Below are positions 16,043-22,066 of a DNA stretch of 22,066 bases, in pieces; position 1 is the first letter of the stretch; each line of letters begins with the position of its first letter. The DNA is from an uncultured bacterium. Lineage in GTDB: Bacteria > Bacteroidota > Bacteroidia > Bacteroidales > Bacteroidaceae. Position numbers and translations under genes: made by a program. The notes beneath the pieces were generated by a model, which was not told the DNA's origin, did no database searches, and saw only the letters and a program-made list of their open reading frames with translations. The stretch lies in assembly GCA_905215555.1 (NCBI GenBank), contig CAJMQU010000067.1, forward strand, positions 1 through 22,066, given 5' to 3'.

Positions 16043-16770
16043 TCCTTCTCCAAATAGGTTTCAAATAACTCTTGGGCGTAATGGGCCGTTTCTATCTCGG
16101 TAAGGATATGTGTTTCCGCCAGGAAGGGTTCGCTTTTTCCATTACGCGTCCATGCTTTCTTTTGGTTTTCGGTCGGAATGATGCGGTCCTCGGTGGCTAT
16201 GACGGATGTGCTCCAGTCGAAAGGATAAGCCGTTCCGGTGGTGTAAGCCGTTTCGATGGCGGCCAATTCTTCCCGCAGTTCCTCCAACGGTCTGCGCGGG
16301 GTGATGGCAAGGAATTTCCTGAACGCTGCACTGTCCGTACACATGCGGCGGAGGAATTTGTGCAAGGATGCATCTGTCAGTCCTTCCAGTGTGCCGTGAT
16401 AGATGGCGGGTGGTATTCCCCGTTCTTCATCAATGGGAAACGGCGTACCGTTGATGGCGATTTTCTTTCCGAGGGGCAATGGGCGGATCTCTGAAGTTTC
16501 ATCAGTTGTTATTCCCGAAGTTTCATCGGCAATTATCTTTCCCAACACTTGCGATGCTGCCCAAACTCCCATCGACCAACCAACGACGTTCACCCGTTCA
16601 TATCCCTTCAACACTTGCGCGTCAAACGAGAGATTCCGGTAATCATAGCAAACCATGAAGTCGCTGTTTGCGGGCTGATAGTTCTTGAACGGAGTCTCAT
16701 CGGCTCCCCATCCGGCGAAGAATAATAGAAGCCGGGGATGTTTTTTCTGTATAATGAATTTTTGTATCAT
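16027..16770 (-). CDS. bioG: Pimeloyl-ACP methyl ester carboxylesterase, BioG type
   Basis: A 247-residue alpha/beta-hydrolase of the BioG (DUF452) family. It removes the methyl group from pimeloyl-ACP methyl ester and so stops chain elongation, the job BioH does in E. coli. The N-terminal LLLFFAGWGADETPF is the BioG signature. The nucleophile elbow is GWSMG with S66. D195 in ATEDRIIP and H230 in ETAHYAQELF complete a plausible triad. An odd feature is a short duplicated stretch at 82-94, DETSGI followed by TDETSEI, encoded by an imperfect direct repeat in the DNA (around 16493-16530); it looks like a recent small expansion in a surface loop. It overlaps bioC by 16 bases and starts 1 base after the bioF stop. 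Confidence 0.88.
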   Translation of the reverse strand: MIQKFIIQKKHPRLLLFFAGWGADETPFKNYQPANSDFMVCYDYRNLSFDAQVLKGYERVNVVGWSMGVWAASQVLGKIIADETSGITTDETSEIRPLPLGKKIAINGTPFPIDEERGIPPAIYHGTLEGLTDASLHKFLRRMCTDSAAFRKFLAITPRRPLEELREELAAIETAYTTGTAYPFDWSTSVIATEDRIIPTENQKKAWTRNGKSEPFLAETHILTEIETAHYAQELFETYLEKEWTND

Positions 16771-16771
16771 A

Positions 16772-17926
16772 TCATTGTATGTGCTTTATCAATTCTTTGA
16801 TTTCTTCTTCTGTTATATCCGCTGTCAGCGAGAAGCGGATGCGGGATGTGCCCTCTGGAACCGTAGGCGGGCGTACGGGCAGGGCATAGAAACCATGGCG
16901 TTGCAGCTCTTCCGCCCTTAGAACAGTCTCAGAGCTGGATCCTACAATCATCGGCACTATATAGCTTTCACTTGGACAGGCATATCCCTTCTCTGTCAAA
17001 GCCCCGCGAAGAATGTTGCTGATATTTTTCAAGTGTATTCTTCGCTCATGGAATCCGGCTAATTTCCGCACGATGAACAAGGTCCAAGCAATATTCACGG
17101 GTGGTAGGGCTGTTGTAAATATAAATGTCCGCATTCGGTTCACCAGATATTCCCTTATGCTGCTTCGGCACACAATATAGGCTCCGGCGGATGCTGCGGC
17201 TTTACCGAAAGTCCCTACCAGGAAATCAATCTCCCGGATGCATCCGGTTTCTTCCGCATAACCCAATCCTTGTTCGCCCCGTGCACCGAAAGCGTGCGCT
17301 TCGTCGACGTAGAGCAATACGTTGCCATACGTCTGTTTCAGTCTCACCAGTTCCTTCAAATTTGCCACGTCTCCGTCCATGCTGAAGATACTTTCGGTTA
17401 CGATGATGACCTGCCGGTAGGCAGCATGATTCTCGGTTAGCAAACGTTCCAGTTGCTTCATGTCGTTGTGCCGGTAGCGGATGCAGCGTGCCGTGGAAAG
17501 GCGGATGCCGTCAATCAGACTTGCGTGTACCAGTTTGTCCGCCAGTATCAGGGTTTGCGCATCGCTCACGGCAGGCAGGATGCCTGTGTTGGCATGATAG
17601 CCGCTGTTGAACACCAGTGCGGCCTCTGTTCCGAATAACCGGGCGAGTGTCTGTTCCAGTTCCTCGTAGATGGTGAAATTGCCTGTCAGCAACCGTGATG
17701 ATGAAGACGTGGGCAGAAAATTGTCTGCCGTCAGTCCTTGCAGGAACTCTTCCCGCAGGCTGCGGTCGGAGGCCAGTCCCAGGTAATCGTTCGAAGAAAG
17801 ATTCAGCATCCGCTGTCCGCCTGCGATGACATCCTTTCCTTTGTGTGTCAGGACAGGCAGGGTCCGCAGGTTGCTGCGTTCTTTCAGTGCTTGCAACTCT
17901 TGTTGCATTTGCTCTATTACATTCAT
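16772..17926 (-). CDS. bioF: 8-amino-7-oxononanoate synthase
   Basis: A 384-residue PLP enzyme of the alpha-oxoamine synthase family. It condenses pimeloyl-ACP with L-alanine to give 8-amino-7-oxononanoate (KAPA), CO2 and free ACP. Visible motifs are NLSSNDYLGLA at 42-52, SSSRLLTGN at 75-83, FNSGYHANTG at 106-115, YVDEAHAFGARGEQGLG at 206-222 (D208 and H211 contact the cofactor), and GTFGKAAASAGAY at 238-250 with the Schiff-base lysine K242. Length is as expected. The ATG overlaps the stop of bioBA by 4 bases and bioG begins 1 base after its stop, which points to strict co-translation within the operon. Confidence 0.94.
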   Translation of the reverse strand: MNVIEQMQQELQALKERSNLRTLPVLTHKGKDVIAGGQRMLNLSSNDYLGLASDRSLREEFLQGLTADNFLPTSSSSRLLTGNFTIYEELEQTLARLFGTEAALVFNSGYHANTGILPAVSDAQTLILADKLVHASLIDGIRLSTARCIRYRHNDMKQLERLLTENHAAYRQVIIVTESIFSMDGDVANLKELVRLKQTYGNVLLYVDEAHAFGARGEQGLGYAEETGCIREIDFLVGTFGKAAASAGAYIVCRSSIREYLVNRMRTFIFTTALPPVNIAWTLFIVRKLAGFHERRIHLKNISNILRGALTEKGYACPSESYIVPMIVGSSSETVLRAEELQRHGFYALPVRPPTVPEGTSRIRFSLTADITEEEIKELIKHIQ

Positions 17927-20181
17927 TCCATTTCTCCTATTATCTTCAGCAAACCGCTTGTCAGTTTCGTCAATTGTTCTGGTTCTATGATGAACGGTGG
18001 CATAATATACACCAGCTTACCGAACGGGCGTACCCAGATTCCTTCTTCCACAAACCGGCGTTGCATCCATGCCATGTCTACCGGGTCTTGCACTTCAATC
18101 ACTCCGATGGCGCCCAGCACTCTCACATCCGCCACTTGCGGTAAGTTAAGTGCCGGTTCCAACTCGCGCCACAGTTGCTCTTCGATGCGGCTCACCTTTC
18201 CTTGCCAGTCGTACTCCGGCGAGGTCAGCAACCGTATCGACGCGCATGCCACTGCACAAGCAAGCGGATTTCCCATGAACGTGGGCCCGTGCATGAAAGC
18301 GCCCGGTGCATGGTTGGAGATGGTATCCGCCACTTCATTTGTTGCCAGTACTGCGGATAGGGTCATGTAGCCTCCTGTCAGTGATTTGCCTATGCACATG
18401 ATGTCCGGTTCCACTCCCGCATGTTCCCAGGCAAACATCTTGCCTGTACGTCCGAAACCTGTGGCTATCTCGTCGAAGATCAGCAAAATATTGTATTCCC
18501 TGCATATCCGCGCGGCTTCACGCAGGAATTGCGGATGATAGAACCACATTCCGCCCGCACCTTGCACGATGGGTTCGAGGATAAGCGCAGCCAGTTCGTT
18601 GTGATGCTTCTCTACGATATCCAGCAATTCCAGTGCATCGTCGGCATCCCACTCTCCGTCGAAGCGGGAGCGGGGACGGGATGAGAAATACCGCACTGGC
18701 AGCGCTGAACCGAACAGTGAGTGCATTCCCGTTATCGGATCGCATACTGACATGGCGTTCCAGGTATCTCCGTGATACCCGCGCCGGACAGTCACAAAAT
18801 TACTTTTCTCAGCCAGATGTGCCTGCCCCGGAGCCGACTGGCTTTTGGCATACCAATATTGCACTGCCATTTTCATCGCCACTTCCACCGCCACCGAACC
18901 GGAGTCTGCATAAAATATCTTCTGCATGGAGGGCGGGACCAGCGGCAACAGTAGTTTGCCCAGTTCTATGGCCGGGTCGTGTGTCAGACCGCCGAACATG
19001 ACGTGGGATATCTTCCCGATTTGTTCCTGCAAGGCAGCGTTCAGCACCGGATGGTTGTAGCCGTGCACCATACACCACCAGGATGACATGCCTTCTATGA
19101 GTGTCTGTCCGTTTTCGAGCGTGATGGTGGCTCCGTCTCCCCGTTTCACTTTGTACACCGGGAGTGGGTTGGTGGTCGATGTGTAGGGATGCCATAGGTG
19201 CTCTTTGTCGAACTGTGAGTCACTGAAGTGATAACCTGCTTCTTCTATCAGGGCTTTATCCTCAGAAACCTTTGAGCCGAGTGTCGTCAGCAAATCTCCT
19301 ACGATAGCGGAATTGACGCCGATATACAGGGATTTCTTCACGGCTTCTTTCGTCAGTTGCGAGCGTCCTCCGGCAAAGCGCAGGTAGGCAGTGGGGTTGA
19401 TGAAGCGGAACAAAGCGATGGTGGTCAGCACTTCTTCTTCCGTCAGTGGTGTTTGTGCTTCTAAAGGGGTGCCAGGAATAGGTTGCAACAGGTTCAGGGG
19501 GATGGAAGGCACTTCCAGCTCCTTCAGTGTAAAGGCAAATTCGATTCGTTGTGATGCCGTTTCACCCATGCCGATGATGCCGCCACAACAGATGTCCATA
19601 CCCACACGGCGGGCGGCCGCTAGTGTGCGCAGCTTCTCCTCCTGGGTGTGCGTGCTGCACAGGGTAGGGAAGTGGCTCGGAGCTGTCTCCAGATTGCAGT
19701 GGTAGCGTGTCACGCCTGCCACGTGCAATGCTCTCAGTTCGTCCTCATTCAGTAATCCCAGCGAAGCGCAGAGTTGTATGGAACTTTTTTGTCTCATGTA
19801 TCGTGCCGATTCGCACAACTTTTCCATATTCTTGCCGGAAGGCTTGCGTCCGCTTGTCACCAACGAGAAGCGGGCTACGCCTTGCGACTCGTTGTGCAGT
19901 GCGTGCCGAAGGCATTCTTCCTTGTCCACCAGATCATACACGTCCGCTTTGGTCTTATAGTGTGCCGACTGTGCGCACCATTTGCAGTTTTCGGGGCAAC
20001 GGCCGGACTTGGCATTGATGATGGAACACATATCGAACTCTTGCGATGCGCGTGCCACGGTTATCTCATGTGCCGCCTCGTAGAGTGCTTCCTTATCCGG
20101 CTGAAGGGCCAGCCATTCTGCCTCTGCCCGTGTAATGGGTACATCTTGTAGCACTTTGTTTTTCAATTCTTCTACTGTCAT
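17923..20181 (-). CDS. bioBA: Biotin synthase / adenosylmethionine-8-amino-7-oxononanoate aminotransferase fusion
   Basis: A 752-residue fusion of two biotin enzymes. Residues 1 to about 315 are BioB, a radical SAM enzyme that inserts sulfur into dethiobiotin. The 4Fe-4S cysteines are C62, C66 and C69 (CPENCKWC), and HCNLETAP, GGIIGMGET, PIPGTPLE and RFAGGRSQL follow in the usual order. Residues from about 324 are BioA, which makes diaminopelargonic acid from KAPA with SAM as amino donor: LWHPYTSTTNP, SSWWCMVHGYNHP, DSGSVAVEVAMKMA, RGYHGDTWNAMSV, FDEIATGFGRTG (D570) and GKSLTGGYMTLSAV with PLP lysine K599. There is almost no linker. The fused enzymes catalyse non-adjacent steps, with BioD acting between them. 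The start is 4 bases after the stop of the small upstream ORF, and its leader carries a 17-bp-arm hairpin. Confidence 0.95.
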   Translation of the reverse strand: MTVEELKNKVLQDVPITRAEAEWLALQPDKEALYEAAHEITVARASQEFDMCSIINAKSGRCPENCKWCAQSAHYKTKADVYDLVDKEECLRHALHNESQGVARFSLVTSGRKPSGKNMEKLCESARYMRQKSSIQLCASLGLLNEDELRALHVAGVTRYHCNLETAPSHFPTLCSTHTQEEKLRTLAAARRVGMDICCGGIIGMGETASQRIEFAFTLKELEVPSIPLNLLQPIPGTPLEAQTPLTEEEVLTTIALFRFINPTAYLRFAGGRSQLTKEAVKKSLYIGVNSAIVGDLLTTLGSKVSEDKALIEEAGYHFSDSQFDKEHLWHPYTSTTNPLPVYKVKRGDGATITLENGQTLIEGMSSWWCMVHGYNHPVLNAALQEQIGKISHVMFGGLTHDPAIELGKLLLPLVPPSMQKIFYADSGSVAVEVAMKMAVQYWYAKSQSAPGQAHLAEKSNFVTVRRGYHGDTWNAMSVCDPITGMHSLFGSALPVRYFSSRPRSRFDGEWDADDALELLDIVEKHHNELAALILEPIVQGAGGMWFYHPQFLREAARICREYNILLIFDEIATGFGRTGKMFAWEHAGVEPDIMCIGKSLTGGYMTLSAVLATNEVADTISNHAPGAFMHGPTFMGNPLACAVACASIRLLTSPEYDWQGKVSRIEEQLWRELEPALNLPQVADVRVLGAIGVIEVQDPVDMAWMQRRFVEEGIWVRPFGKLVYIMPPFIIEPEQLTKLTSGLLKIIGEME

Positions 20182-20185
20182 ATTC

Positions 20186-20659
20186 TTACATTAACGCGGA
20201 AAACGCAGATGACGCGGACCACAACCAATACTGTTTTTCAGATTGTGTCGCCCGCGTCATCTGCGTTTCACTTTTATTTATTATAATATTTGTATGCTTC
20301 TTTATTGTAAAATCTGCATATTTCTTTCCCTGCTGGCCGACATTTACCGGACATGACACAGGCTGTAATCCTTTGAATCCGAAGAATTCAAGGATGGCCG
20401 CTAAGATATCCTCACTACCTAGCGGCACTCCTATATCCGTTTCCTGACCTTTTCCGTCATTTACTTCCTCCATGCTTCGTCCGCCACTTTTGCATCCTGC
20501 GGCGGCTCCAGCCTTCTGCTTCGACAGCGAACAGTCCGCTACACCTTTCGGCAGGCAACCGATAGTGACCCATTGTCCCAGGCTGGCAAATGCAGCATAG
20601 GCTTTCCGGCTCCATTTTCTGAAGCGTATCGTCTTTCTATGGGGTTGTATCTTCTTCAC
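20186..20659 (-). CDS. Unrecognised small ORF at the head of the bio operon
   Basis: An open frame of 157 codons starting at GTG 20659, the first possible start after an in-frame stop, and ending 4 bases before the bioBA ATG. I do not recognise a domain. The first 48 residues look protein-like: a basic, aromatic stretch RFRKWSRKAYAAFASLGQ, then VTIGCLPKGVADCSLSKQ. I have an unverified impression that similar short N-termini occur in other Bacteroides small proteins. The middle is Gly/Ser/acid-rich and unlike a folded domain. The last 25 or so codons are simply the translation of the hairpin at 20201-20268, so the ORF may have grown by insertion of that repeat, or its 3' part may not be coding. 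A promoter-like TACATTTG lies 55 bases upstream. It could be a regulatory leader peptide, a small biotin-linked protein, or a non-coding leader. Confidence 0.5.
   Translation of the reverse strand: MKKIQPHRKTIRFRKWSRKAYAAFASLGQWVTIGCLPKGVADCSLSKQKAGAAAGCKSGGRSMEEVNDGKGQETDIGVPLGSEDILAAILEFFGFKGLQPVSCPVNVGQQGKKYADFTIKKHTNIIINKSETQMTRATQSEKQYWLWSASSAFSALM
20201..20268 (-). repeat. 17-bp-arm hairpin in front of bioBA
   Basis: Bases 20201-20217 and 20252-20268 are exact reverse complements (core ACGCAGATGACGCGG). The 34-base loop can fold further: CACAA pairs with TTGTG, and CTG-AAAAA-CAG closes the tip. On the bio mRNA it would end about 20 bases before the bioBA start codon. Similar GACGCGG/GACGCAG-rich hairpins are, from memory, common between Bacteroides genes, so it may be a mobile or REP-like repeat, a processing site, or an attenuator. 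Confidence 0.75.
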
Positions 20660-20713
20660 GATGCTATCGGTTCAATGTCAGTTTTTGAATGGTTCTCTTC
20701 GTTTTATCGGTTG

Positions 20714-20721
20714 CAAATGTA
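20714..20721 (-). promoter_or_regulatory. Probable -7 element of the bio operon promoter
   Basis: The minus strand reads TACATTTG, fitting TAnnTTTG. The -33 position at 21-base spacing reads TGTG (20743-20746 on the plus strand CACA), a partial match. The leader to the small ORF would be about 50 bases. I saw no clear palindromic operator for a biotin repressor next to it. Confidence 0.45.
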
Positions 20722-20826
20722 ACAAAAATATTTTCAAGTCGTCACATATTAATGATTTTACTACACATGGCTCTTTCTACAGTGTTTTCTGCTCGGTGCC
20801 TACGGGATGCCGCAGTCAACAAGAAA

Positions 20827-21008
20827 CTTGCAAACTTGCAGCCTTCCTCACACTCACACACGCGTATATAGGTAAGGTGAATAATGAAAAGATGGGAATT
20901 GTCTGCTTCACTCCGCATGAGATATGTATAAGATGGGAGGAGACTTTTATCATTCACCTTACTTATATACGCGTGTGTGAGTGTGAGGAAGGCTGCAAGT
21001 TTTGCAAG
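20827..21008. repeat. 182-bp inverted-repeat element with 65-base arms
   Basis: The left arm 20827-20891 and right arm 20944-21008 are almost exact reverse complements: one extra A near the outer end of the right arm, one changed base in GGTAAGG/AGTAAGG, and small differences at the inner end. The central 52 bases contain AGATGGGA twice. The arms carry alternating CACACTCACACACGCG. Size and symmetry fit a MITE-like element or a long RNA hairpin. No target-site duplication is evident, and no transposase gene is in the window. Confidence 0.85.
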
Positions 21009-21176
21009 TTTGTAAGTTTGGCAACTTCCTTTTTTTCGTTTTATTCTGATAATTACTTAGTCTATTTTTAATTTCCCTGTTTTATTTGACAGACCATTCT
21101 CTCTGTGTCTGTTGCTTTCACGTAAATTTCCTGTCTTTTTTCTTGCCCTGGCTATCTTGAGAGGCGTTTTTTGGAT

Positions 21177-21257
21177 GGCTACACCTTTTGTTTGTTAAGG
21201 CTACACCTTTTGCGCGTCATGGCTACACCCTTTTCCCCGGATGGTGTAGCCCTTTTT
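21177..21257. repeat. 22-bp-period array ending in a terminator-like hairpin
   Basis: GGCTACACC occurs at 21177, 21199 and 21221, each 22 apart, mostly followed by TTTTG and then about 8 variable bases. The fourth position, 21243, again 22 apart, carries the inverse GGTGTAGCC. The third and fourth units form a 9-bp stem with a 13-base loop, followed by C and five T, which looks like a rightward intrinsic terminator. No plus-strand gene precedes it in this region, so what it would terminate is unclear; it may insulate the rRNA promoters. Confidence 0.8.
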
Positions 21258-21352
21258 AATGTATGATGTAAGGTGAAAATGTGAAGAGTGCTTATTGTTG
21301 ACAGTTGGATTTGCGAACGCTCCAATGACGTTTATACTTTTTGGATGAATGC

Positions 21353-21418
21353 TTTTTCCCAACTGGGAAAAAATATTTTTCTAACCGGGAAATATATATT
21401 TCCTAAGTAGACCATATT
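21353..21418. repeat. 22-bp-period array with palindromic CCCAACTGGG core
   Basis: Unit 1 (21353-21374) has a palindromic centre, TTTTTCCCA-AC-TGGGAAAAA. Unit 2 (21375-21396) repeats it with changes (TTTTTCTAACCGGGAAA), with the GGG exactly 22 bases on. A third unit (21397-21418) keeps only TTTCCTAA at the right offset. It has the same period as the arrays at 13109 and 21177 but an unrelated core sequence. It lies about 170 bases before the first rRNA promoter. Confidence 0.65.
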
Positions 21419-21438
21419 TCCATCTACTATGAGGGACT

Positions 21439-21476
21439 CTTGCCTTTCTCACGCGCACGCATATATAATTATGTAT
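21439..21476. repeat. Degenerate half copy of the 182-bp element arm
   Basis: CTTGCCTTTCTCACGCGCACGC followed by ATATATAA resembles the left arm of the element at 20827 (CTTGCAGCCTTCCTCACACTC, then ACACACGCGTATATA) in order and spacing. It has no matching opposite arm nearby. It looks like the remnant of another copy. Confidence 0.45.
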
Positions 21477-21587
21477 AGTGCTTTGTGCCCGTCCACGCCC
21501 TCCCTGAAAAATATGTTCTACAACATCCTTATCAATCAACGAGTTACAAAATTGTTTCAAAAAAACTGCGAAAAAGTGTCAGATATA

Positions 21588-21619
21588 TTTGGAGTGAATG
21601 GATATATCCGCTACTTTTG
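21588..21619 (+). promoter_or_regulatory. rRNA operon promoter P1
   Basis: TTTG (21588-21591), 20 bases, TACTTTTG (21612-21619) gives both Bacteroidota elements at accepted spacing. It is the most diverged of three promoters; GCATCCGCTTTCC follows it as in the other two. Confidence 0.75.
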
Positions 21620-21766
21620 CATCCGCTTTCCAAGAGATGGTAAGCCTTGCAATTGACATTCTGACAGAAACGGTGTAAGAACCCTAACGTTTTTCTTTCC
21701 TTTTGCCCTAATTTCAACCAAGAATACGGCAGTCGAAAAGAAAAAAGAAAAAAACTTCCGAAAACA

Positions 21767-21799
21767 TTTGGAAGATATGCGATAAAGTTCTTACCTTTG
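21767..21799 (+). promoter_or_regulatory. rRNA operon promoter P2
   Basis: TTTG (21767-21770), 21 bases, TACCTTTG (21792-21799). A purine tract and CTTCCGAAAA precede it and GCACCCGCTTTCC follows, nearly the same as P3, which begins 182 bases downstream. Confidence 0.85.
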
Positions 21800-21948
21800 C
21801 ACCCGCTTTCCGAAAGGAATGCAATCGATGATTGACTTACTGATTAAGAAACCGGTGTTGTTAAGAACTCCTTTTTCTTTTCCTTTTATCTCCCTTTCGA
21901 CAAGAGAGACGACGAGAAAAAGAAAAAAGAAAAAAACTTCCGAAAATA

Positions 21949-21981
21949 TTTGGAAGATATACTTAAAAGTTCTTACCTTTG
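21949..21981 (+). promoter_or_regulatory. rRNA operon promoter P3
   Basis: TTTG (21949-21952), 21 bases, TACCTTTG (21974-21981). It is the promoter closest to the expected 16S gene, and the rRNA leader follows directly. An A-rich tract upstream could act as an UP-like element. Confidence 0.85.
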
Positions 21982-22066
21982 CATCCGCTTTCTGAAAAGA
22001 AAAAGCGATTCAAAAAGAAGCGATCTTTGAGAAATTTACATAAACAATACAAGTAGTACAAGAGCA
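21982..22066 (+). ncRNA. 5' leader of a ribosomal RNA operon (16S gene beyond the window)
   Basis: The sequence after P3, including GATCTTTGAGAAATTTACAT and ACAATACAAGTAGTACAAG, is what I know as the leader ahead of 16S rRNA in Bacteroides. ATCTTTGAG at about 22023-22031 resembles the boxA antitermination element found in rRNA leaders. The mature 16S start is not in the window. Confidence 0.75.

Larger units (their letters stand above)
20722..21587. other. Gene-free region between the bio promoter and the rRNA promoters
   Basis: No convincing coding region on either strand. The stretch contains the 182-bp inverted-repeat element (20827-21008), a T-rich unstructured segment (21009-21176), the GGCTACACC array with a terminator-like end (21177-21257), the CCCAACTGGG array (21353-21418) and a degenerate half copy of the large inverted repeat (21439-21476). 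Open frames here either translate the repeat arms or run through promoter sequence. Confidence 0.75.
21588..21997 (+). repeat. About 180-bp promoter-containing tandem repeat, two and a half copies
   Basis: Promoters P1, P2 and P3 are 179 and 182 bases apart. Bases 21736-21815 and 21918-21997 are nearly identical. The stretches between promoters also match loosely in order: CTTTCC, GCAAT, ATTGAC, GAAAC(C)GGTG, TAAGAAC and a T-rich run. This suggests duplication of the whole promoter unit, with P1 the oldest copy. Confidence 0.7.

Noticed and set aside
20186..20721. Biotin or other known riboswitch in the bio leader
   Set aside because: I see a repeat-type hairpin but no conserved riboswitch core. 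No biotin riboswitch class is known to me, so I do not call one.
20827..21008. Insertion sequence with transposase
   Set aside because: The whole element is 182 bases and the space between the arms (52 bases) cannot encode a transposase.
20661..21071. Open frame of 136 codons on the plus strand after the bio promoter, and a 71-codon frame opposite it
   Set aside because: Both translate the arms of the inverted repeat and give the same peptide stretch (HLTYIRVCECEEGCKF) from opposite strands, as expected for a palindrome rather than a gene.
21429..21656. 75-codon open frame ahead of the rRNA promoters
   Set aside because: It runs through the decayed repeat arm and the P1 promoter, has a composition unlike a protein, and shows no motif.

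Overview
The window looks like chromosomal DNA of a gut Bacteroides or close relative. The evidence is: promoter elements of the Bacteroidota type (TTTG near -33, TAnnTTTG near -7) in front of several genes; a biotin operon with a fused bioB-bioA gene and a BioG-type esterase; an SD-poor translation style; and, at the right edge, an A-rich leader that I recognise as the region just upstream of a Bacteroides 16S rRNA gene. No species can be named from what is visible.

Layout. (1) 1-6430, plus strand: five FtsX/MacB-type ABC permease genes in tandem. They alternate between two paralogous types (A-B-A-B-A), and the first is cut by the window edge. No ATPase gene is present in the window. (2) 6522-9137, plus: a membrane sensor histidine kinase with an extracytoplasmic ABC substrate-binding-like domain and two PAS-like regions, behind its own promoter. 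(3) 9141-10376, minus: a member of the L-fucose/L-arabinose isomerase superfamily, convergent with the kinase. (4) 10648-13104, plus: a PLP aminotransferase followed by a LolC/E-like permease. (5) 13109-13249: an array of short repeats with exact 22-bp period that contains a perfect 33-bp-arm hairpin, lying between convergent genes. (6) 13261-14433, minus: a membrane glycosyltransferase of family GT2 with a degenerate DxD motif. (7) 14501-20721, minus: the biotin operon, in transcription order a small unrecognised ORF, bioBA, bioF, bioG, bioC, bioD. (8) 20722-22066: no convincing gene. This stretch holds a 182-bp inverted-repeat element with a degenerate half copy, two more 22-bp-period repeat arrays, and three rRNA promoters at about 180-bp spacing, followed by the rRNA leader.

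How the genes work together. The bio genes cover BioC/BioG (making and releasing the pimeloyl-ACP precursor) and BioF, BioA, BioD and BioB (ring assembly). This is a complete route from malonyl-ACP to biotin when joined to fatty-acid synthesis. The permease array and the neighbouring kinase are probably an export or envelope-stress module whose ATPase and response regulator lie outside the window; that link is inference from position.

The least explained parts are the intergenic structures. Three unrelated-sequence arrays share one architecture (22-bp units, each a conserved core plus a variable remainder). A 17-bp-arm hairpin lies just before bioBA, inside the 3' end of a small unrecognised ORF. 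A 41-bp palindrome covers the bioD stop codon.
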